Assembly (NCBI GenBank): GCA_965649825.1
Contig: OZ287703.1
Span: 124,001-188,000, forward strand
Reading direction: 5' to 3'
DNA length: 64,000 nucleotides
Source: Penicillus capitatus
Taxonomy: Eukaryota > Chlorophyta
Shown piece by piece: positions 57,849 to 64,000 of the stretch. Position numbers and translations under genes: made by a program. The stretch's first letter is position 1. The number at the start of each line of letters is the position of its first letter. The notes below the pieces were generated by a model. It had not been told where the DNA came from, did no database searches, and saw only the letters and a list, made by a program, of their open reading frames with translations.

Positions 57849-59422
57849 ATGAACCGTTCTGATGAGGAGGCCCCTTTACTTCCCCACGTACGCCCTCATG
57901 AACACGACATCTCTGATAGAACGCACAAACAGTCATACCTTCAGGAGGTTAGCTCAACAACTCTACCTTCGCTTTCGTTCTGACATTACTGTCACAGAAA
58001 GACGTGCTCTACTGGTCCTATCTATTACTGGGGTTTGGACTCCTGACACCTTGGGCGTCATTCATGGCGGCAGTTGATTACATCGAGTCTATCTATCCGG
58101 TATCGTATGAGAAAGTGGCAAAGTGTGAGAAGCTAATGAGCGTGAACAGGGTCGCGATGCCTTAAGATGGCTGACAGTATTTTTCTATCCACCCATGTTG
58201 CTCAGCCTTATTCTCAATAGCGCTGTCCCTTTCAAGATCCAAGGTCACAGTCGAATTGCTTGTGGATTTCTCGGCTTCTCACTCTTTCTCTCATCCATTC
58301 CGGCGGTATGTCTCACACTCTAACACTGCATACCACCCATGCTGTCACATCAACTAGATCGATTTCTTCGTCATCTCTGGCAACAGAGGATCAAATAGCA
58401 CGTTCGGATTGCTGTTAATGGCAGGTGCCTGTGTTGGTTGCTCCAATGGACTCGTGGAGGGATCGATACTGGGTCTCACTCTTTTTCTTCCCTCACAATA
58501 CTACCAGGTATCCCACTCGGCACTCCTCTCTTCGGCACAGTTGAATTCCAGGCTTACACGAGTGGCGGCGGAGCGGCAGCGATCTTTGTCACATTGCTGC
58601 GGATGTTCACCAAGGCGGCACTGACAAATTCGTCGGACGGTTTGCGAATCTCTGCGTCTGTTTTCTTTCTGACCTCGGCGTTTATCTGTTTTGTCTGTTT
58701 TCTGGTTCAGAGATGTGTCATTATGCCACATCCTATATTCCAAGATCTCGTTCTTTTTGCCTCTTCAAGCGAAAACGATCGCCCCGACTCTCCATCGACT
58801 GACGGTGGCGCATCCTTGCCCTCTTTCCTCCATTTCGATGTTTTTCGAAAACTTCGTATCAGTCTTCTGTCGTTAATTTTGCTGTACATTACCACCACGA
58901 TCATGTTCCCCGGCGTCCCCGCCGATGCCGAAGTAACATCCTTCTCTGATGTGACGTCTCTTACTAACCGAAATGCTGCAGAATGCGACGCTGGGAGACT
59001 GGTACAAGATTCTCTTGGTATTGATCTACTCCATCGGCGATTTTGTCTCGCGAATTGTCCCGCGTCGCGCCATCTGTACGGCAGAGTTGCCGATTGCTAC
59101 TGCTGTGGTCCTTCGAGGTCTGCTCATCCCCATCGTCTTCTTTGCTGTTCGGTACCTCTCCCATCCCCTTACACTCTCTGGCCTCATGCTCTTCCTGGGC
59201 CTCACCAACGGGTACGATCATCGTGGCATCTCACATCTAGATGATCCGCCTGCCCTATCGTCTCCCCTTAGGTACGGGACGCTGTGTGCCTTTGCTCTGG
59301 GTCAGAAGCGGATGAACGATGTCGAAGAGTCCTTCATCGGTGGCAATTTTTTGATCATCGCTCTCATTCTTGGGATTAATATCGGATCATTCGGATCACT
59401 GGGTTGGGCACGACTAGCATAG
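57849..59422 (+). CDS. Equilibrative nucleoside transporter, ENT family (tandem copy 2)
   Basis: Seven exons: 57849-57947, 57998-58099, 58150-58305, 58358-58507, 58552-58932, 58982-59211 and 59272-59422. Exon 1 encodes a hydrophilic acidic leader (MNRSDEEAPLLPHVRPHEHD); EAPLL resembles an acidic dileucine sorting signal, which is inference. Then YWSYLLLGFGLLTPWASFMA (PWAS in place of PWNA), RMFTKAAL and LGDWYK. Exons of 156/150/381/230 nt match the spacer copy exactly. It ends LGWARLA. Multi-pass nucleoside carrier by family. Confidence 0.89.
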
Positions 59423-59852
59423 ACAGACTGACGGACATTGCATTTAATGCATCTCCTCCAATTGATGTCATCGTTAGTGGCCGTTGCTTTCGTTGCTTCT
59501 CGTACTGCGTGCGCGTCATGGACGATCGTCTTTCGCTGCGACCGACGACCACTTCGATGCGTCTCGGCCCGTCGACCGATTTCTTCGCGGCGTTCCGTAC
59601 CGGCGCCGGTCAACACCTCCGTTTCCGAGTACGTAACGCATCTTCCAGTCTCGTTTCGTCTCGAACAAACCGACATCGACCTGTGCAGAATCGCGAGAGT
59701 CAGTGGGACGATAAGCCTTCGAAGAAACCTGAAGAAAGGATACGTTACACCTGGGCGTTCCTCAATAGAATGCGAGAGGTTCGAATGTGATGAATGGTCA
59801 TGCATGTGTGTGATGGGTCGGTCGGTCGAATGTCCATCAGGCATTTCGAGAG
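59423..59852. other. Intergenic or 5' region of the eIF4G-like gene
   Basis: Overlapping frames on both strands without motifs. An additional upstream exon of the next gene is possible, since the ATG at 59853 follows an AG. Confidence 0.35.
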
Positions 59853-62146
59853 ATGCCGCCATCGGTGAATCCGCACATCGCTTGCTTCATCAACGCCGAG
59901 GCGTCGTCGGAGACGTGGACCAAAGCGGAAGGTGCTGCCGTCCATCCGACATCGTCCTCGCAGGTATGGGCGGACCACATCCACACGGGAAGCTCCAATT
60001 CGAAGCATAACAGGCAGAAGACACGGCAGAGGGGGACATGGGATGGCGTGCATCACGCAGTCAGGCGCCCGTTGCAGAACTCAGAGCTCAACTGAACGGC
60101 ATTTCAGAAACGGCAGCGCCCATGACTCAAGCAGAAGAGGTCCTGCATCGGATCACGCCTGTATGGATGGCTTGACGTGACGTTGTGGTGCAGATTGCCA
60201 AAGTCATGCAGCTGCAGAAGGCAGAGGAGTTGGGCCGCGAAGCCTATCGCCCACGACAGGCTCAAGACATCACCGAAGATGAGAAGGTAGGATGGTATGG
60301 GATGGCAGAAGGGGAGGGTCGAGGATAAGATGTAGGCCGTGCGACAAGTGAATGGAACGCTGAACAAATTGACGCCCGACAACTTCGACCGTCTCGTCCA
60401 ACAGATCACGGGATTCGTTAAGAACGCCGAGGTGTTGCGCAAAGCGATCTCGTTGGTTTTTGAGAAGGCAGTGGCTGAGCCAACATTCTGTGCCCTCTAT
60501 GCCACACTGTGCGAACGATTGTCGAAACAGATTCCGGATTTTCCACCCCTACAAGGCACGCTCGGCTGTTTGGTGTGTGGAATGGACGATTCGGTGCGTT
60601 GTGTGATCAGGGGAGACGCAGAAGTTGACGTTTCGTCGCATTCTGTTGAACACGTGTCAAGATGAATTCGAAGGGGTCGAGACGTCGCGATCCAAGCTGA
60701 CCTCGATCGAAGACCCTTTCGAAAAGGAGCTTGCCGAGAAGACTGTCAAGGATAGGACGCTCGGAAACATGCGTCTGATCTCGGAGCTCTTCAACAAAGG
60801 CCTTGTGGCGGAGCGCATCATGCACTCCTGTATCAAGGATCTGCTCCAAACGGGCTCAGAAACCCAACTGCCGCACGAAGATAACCTCGAGGTTTGGAGA
60901 ACGCGAGATGGCAAAGTGATGTGACGTGTGGAGTAGGCAGTGTGTGAGGTGCTGACGCTAGCTGGGAAGAAGCTCGCCCAGGGGCAGATGTATCAAAGCC
61001 ACGTTCCGATGTACATGTCGCGTCTGGAGAAGTTTTCTAAGACGCGTGGCGTGCCCTCTCGGATTATTTTTCTGATTCGGGATGTGATGGACATGCAACG
61101 AAACGATTGGATCCCTCGACGGGAGAAATTCACCGCCAAGAAGATCGAAGAGATCCACGCCGAAGCAGAAACGGAACTCGGTATCCAAATCAAACGTAAG
61201 GGCGACTGATCGCTATCCAGCTCCCTTCTGAATGGACATCTCTTTCGATGCCAGTGCCTCAGCCGAAGCAGCAGACAGCAAAGGTCGATGTGGTCGACGA
61301 TTTGGAGCTCTTCCCGATGCCGAAGCGTCTCACGGGTGGGGAGGAATGGAAGGCAGTGGCCGATCGACTGAATCGTGGTCCAGCCGCTCCCAAGGAACCC
61401 TCACCGTCTCCTATTCCCCCTTCCAAACCCACAGAACCTCCATCACTTTCTGCCGAACCGACGGCGCTCGGCCATAAGAAAGACTTCAAGAACGACGAAG
61501 AGAGAGAAAAGGCGGCGGCGTCGATGTTCAAAGAATACCTCTCTTCGGCCGATAAGAAAGAGGCACAGCTCTGTGTGGAAGAGATCTGCAGCGACGGTGC
61601 CGCTCTCGGAAAGATCATCGTGCAGATCGGCATGCAACAGATCTTCGATTGCATTTCGGAACGGGATCATACGATGATGACGGATTTGCTTGCTTGGTTT
61701 CTCACAGAAGAGGTGCTCGTTTCCGAAGCATTCGTCGAAGGGCTTGCAAGTGTGACCAGTCAACTGGACGACGTGGCCATCGATATCCCCAAATCTCCTG
61801 AGCTGTGTGGACGTCTCGCTGGTAAGGCGATCGCTTCAGGACGCTGCTCGATCGATATCCTCCCCACGCTCTGCGCAAAGATCCTCAGCGCTGAGATCCG
61901 GTACGATGTGACAGCTGCGATCCGATTTATCGATCTAATCTCCTCTGTGCGTTTCGTAGACGGCCGTTGACGATCGCAGCGTTCGGCATCGTACAATCAC
62001 AAGAGGGTGACGTCGCCGATCTCTGTCGAAAAGCCGATCTGCACGTTGCGTCGTTTCTCGAGTCCAATCCATCATTCGACGTGCCAGATCTCGAATCGGT
62101 GGAGGCTTTCTTAGCCAAGTCTGGATTTTCGACTGTGCCCATCTGA
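59853..62146 (+). CDS. Compact eIF4G-like translation initiation factor (MIF4G + MA3)
   Basis: Exons about 59853-59963, 60065-60160, 60194-60286, 60336-60572, 60622-60891, 60937-61195, 61255-61945 and 61975-62146, about 640 residues. The MIF4G HEAT domain spans VNGTLNKLTPDNFDRLVQQI, FRRILLNTCQDEFEG, GNMRLISELFNKGLVAERIM and SRIIFLIRDVMDMQRNDW to WIPRREKFTAKKI. It normally binds eIF4A. After a Pro/Ser linker an MA3 domain follows (KAAASMFKEYLSSADKKEA ... GIVQSQEGDVADLC). No YxxxxL-phi eIF4E-binding motif is evident upstream, so it resembles short iso4G or DAP5-like forms; N-terminal exons may be missing from my model. Some introns are only about 30 nt (60161-60193 and near 61946-61974). Confidence 0.84.
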
Positions 62147-62307
62147 TACGGCCCGTCACCCAGAGCAATACCTTCGCATCACGCTCGTTTAAACACAGAA
62201 TCGATGCCATCATCATCATGATTCGAACGCGAAACCTTATGGATCTGAAACGGTACAACACGCGAAGCTCGACGTTTCTTGACACCTCGACGCCTTTTAC
62301 CCTCAAG

Positions 62308-63643
62308 TCGGCCGCCGATCGCCGTCCATCGCTCTCGACGAAAGGCTCTTCCGGCTGAACAGGGAACGGTTAAAAGTACTTGTGCTCGGCGTGACCGTCA
62401 TCCCCCGCTTCGTCTTGGCATTTGTCGCTCTCTGCTTGTTTGCGCTGGTCAGTGGCATCGCGACCTTTCGATGGTATGTATGTACGTACGTGTGGCGGCT
62501 TGGAGGCGATGGGTTTGCGATGTAGTCCAGAGAATCAGCCACTCAAGGGGTGGCGGCGGTGCCTCATGGGCGTCTGTCCTTACTTTTGCCTCACCGTCGT
62601 CTTTCTGATGGGCTTCGTTGTGAAGATCAAAGGATGGAGCAATTATAAACGGGCAGTGAAGGAAGGCGTCAACGTCGGTCGACACTCCTCACCTGTCACA
62701 TCATCTCACACGTGTGATGCTAGATCGCTGTTTTCAATCACGTCTCCTATGCCGATGCCTTTGTCCTCGTCGGTCTGATGGGATGCTCAGGTCAGCGCCG
62801 ATGATGTGACAGGCATCGATATCGATAGGGCGCTGCGTTTGTAGGCGTATCGAAAGAGAGCAACAAGAAACTGCCTATCTTAGGAACCTGTATCAAGGGA
62901 CTGCAAAACATCTACCTTCCAGATCGTCGGCAGATTATCCAAAAGAAAAACGGAGAGCCGTCGGAGGCGAAACGATCCGATAGCGTCTCCGCTCAGATCG
63001 CTCAAAGGTCACCATCACAGCTGTCACATCATTTCCGAATGCCGGAGCGGATCATACAGGGCGAAAGATCGACGGTACCCCATAATAGCCCTGGCACCAG
63101 AAGGAACGTGTGGAAGCGGTTATTCATTATTGGAGTTCAGAACGGGAGCATTTGTGGCCGGGGAGCCCGTGCTGCCCGTCACGCTCAAATACGACGCCAC
63201 CAATATCAATCCGGCGTGGACCATCATCAACGAGCCCCTTCATCTCGTACACCGACCCACACCATCTCACACCTCTCATTGTATGATCTATGTGATCCAG
63301 CTTCGTCTGCTCTGCCAGTTTCGTAATCGTGTCGAAGTGACCTTCCTCGAGCCGTACTACCCAACCGACGCCGAGAAGTACGACGCGACGATCTATGCAG
63401 AAGACGTCCGTATGGTCATGGTACAGACGGCAATCATCACAGTCGTCCTGGCAATGCGTGTCGATGTAGGGTAGAGCATTGGGTGTGCCTCTCGTACGCG
63501 AGAACTACAATCATTTCCATGCGCTGTCGAAGCTCGGGGTGCGTGTCGCCTGGGATGGCAAGACGATCGAGGGCCCGCCCGGCGTCATCGATGCCGATGG
63601 GTATGTCGATTTGACACCAATTCTTGACAAAAAGTCTTCTTAA
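62308..63643 (+). CDS. Lysophosphatidylcholine acyltransferase-like (LPCAT/AGPAT)
   Basis: Seven clear exons: 62308-62473, 62526-62673, 62724-62790, 62845-63007, 63060-63246, 63301-63420 and 63470-63643. A first exon upstream (about 62207-62255) is not resolved. Order: membrane helix (FVLAFVALCLFALVSGIA), a second hydrophobic segment ending FVVKIKG, the catalytic HX4D motif in FNHVSYADAF, KLPILGTCIKGLQNIYLPD, the substrate-binding motif APEGTCGSGYSLLEFRTGAF, then PVLPVTLKY, and the LPCAT-type RNRVEVTFLEPYYPTDAEK and RALGVP. It transfers acyl-CoA chains to lysophospholipids or lysophosphatidate in ER membranes. No C-terminal EF hands or KKXX signal are seen. Confidence 0.88.
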
Positions 63644-63695
63644 ATGCTTGCAAGATGCACGTCCGTTTGCCCATCGCTGTCACATCACGATGTCC

Positions 63696-64000
63696 TCAAC
63701 GCGCAAAGTTCGGTCCACGATTCTGGATGCCCAAACCCGGAACGCCCGTCGGTTTAGAATCGGCACGGGCATCGGCGTGCGATGCCGGAGCGTAGACCAC
63801 GACAGAGCGACTGGGAGCGTAGACAAAGAAAGAGTGAGGTCGATGATCATGTTGCTCATCTCCCGCTGCGAAACTCGTGTTGTAATCCTTCGAGACATTG
63901 TTGTAGCCACCGAACACCGGCTCATCACTCGACAACACGATCTTATACGGCCCCTCTCCTATGCAGCCAATCTTATAATCCGTAAACGACTGAGTGGGAT
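63696..64000 (-). CDS. 1,4-alpha-glucan branching enzyme, C-terminal end (partial)
   Basis: The frame enters from the window end and reads FTDYKIGC ... YKIVLSSDEPVFGGY ... RPHSFFVYAPSRSVVVYAP, the beta-sandwich C-terminal domain of GH13 glycogen/starch branching enzymes, then a 25-30-residue tail to the stop at 63696. Catalytic domains lie outside the window. The enzyme makes alpha-1,6 branches in storage glucan. Confidence 0.85.
   Translation of the reverse strand, partial: PTQSFTDYKIGCIGEGPYKIVLSSDEPVFGGYNNVSKDYNTSFAAGDEQHDHRPHSFFVYAPSRSVVVYAPASHADARADSKPTGVPGLGIQNRGPNFAR

Noticed and set aside
1-64000. tRNA, rRNA, CRISPR array or prokaryotic operon features
   Set aside because: None recognised on reading both strands; short spliceosomal introns throughout exclude a prokaryote. 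A tRNAscan-SE/Infernal run would be decisive for small RNAs.

Overview
This looks like nuclear DNA of a microbial eukaryote (a protist). Genes on both strands are cut by many very short GT-AG introns, usually 44-61 nt and down to about 30 nt, often with a CTGAC/CTAAC-like branch site. Gene content is eukaryotic: PPR, eIF4G, ER-type P450, LPCAT, SVOP-like MFS carrier, equilibrative nucleoside transporters (ENT) and F-box/LRR proteins. I cannot place the lineage. Five nucleoside transporter genes and secreted ankyrin proteins would fit a parasite or host-associated protist, but that is inference. I found no rRNA, tRNA, CRISPR array or transposase by eye.

Layout. Bases 827-44733 form one very large imperfect inverted repeat. 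The left arm (827-17530) and right arm (30180-44733, reversed) flank a spacer of about 12.6 kb. Each arm carries, from outside in: an unidentified gene, F-box/LRR protein A, a TPR gene or its relic, a 180-bp hairpin, an ENT gene, poorly resolved ORFs, a secreted ankyrin-repeat protein, a small unknown gene, an F-box remnant, and F-box/LRR protein B. The left arm alone has a 2.3-kb segment with a broken, apparently secreted ankyrin gene. The spacer holds a possible unknown gene, a mitochondrial-type PPR gene, a third (inverted) copy of the TPR-hairpin block, a third ENT gene and a P-loop GTPase.

The arms are a patchwork. F-box/LRR A exon 2 encodes the same protein in both arms, with only silent changes noted. 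Its F-box end and the adjoining TPR region differ strongly between arms. That same interval of the right arm (39663-41804) instead matches the spacer block 22252-24392. The match ends at the hairpin on one side and 20 nt inside the F-box gene on the other.

Beyond the repeat (44.7-64 kb) lie single-copy genes: a Rossmann-fold dehydrogenase-like protein (9 exons), an SVOP-like MFS transporter (5 exons), a gene-poor AT-rich stretch (48.5-52.3 kb), a cytochrome P450, two tandem ENT genes, a compact eIF4G, a lysophospholipid acyltransferase, and the 3' end of a 1,4-alpha-glucan branching enzyme running off the window. ENT exon lengths (150/156/150/381-393/230 nt plus a last exon) are nearly constant across all five copies, so they form one paralogous family.

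All splice junctions were read by eye from phase, consensus ends and family alignment; none has transcript support here.
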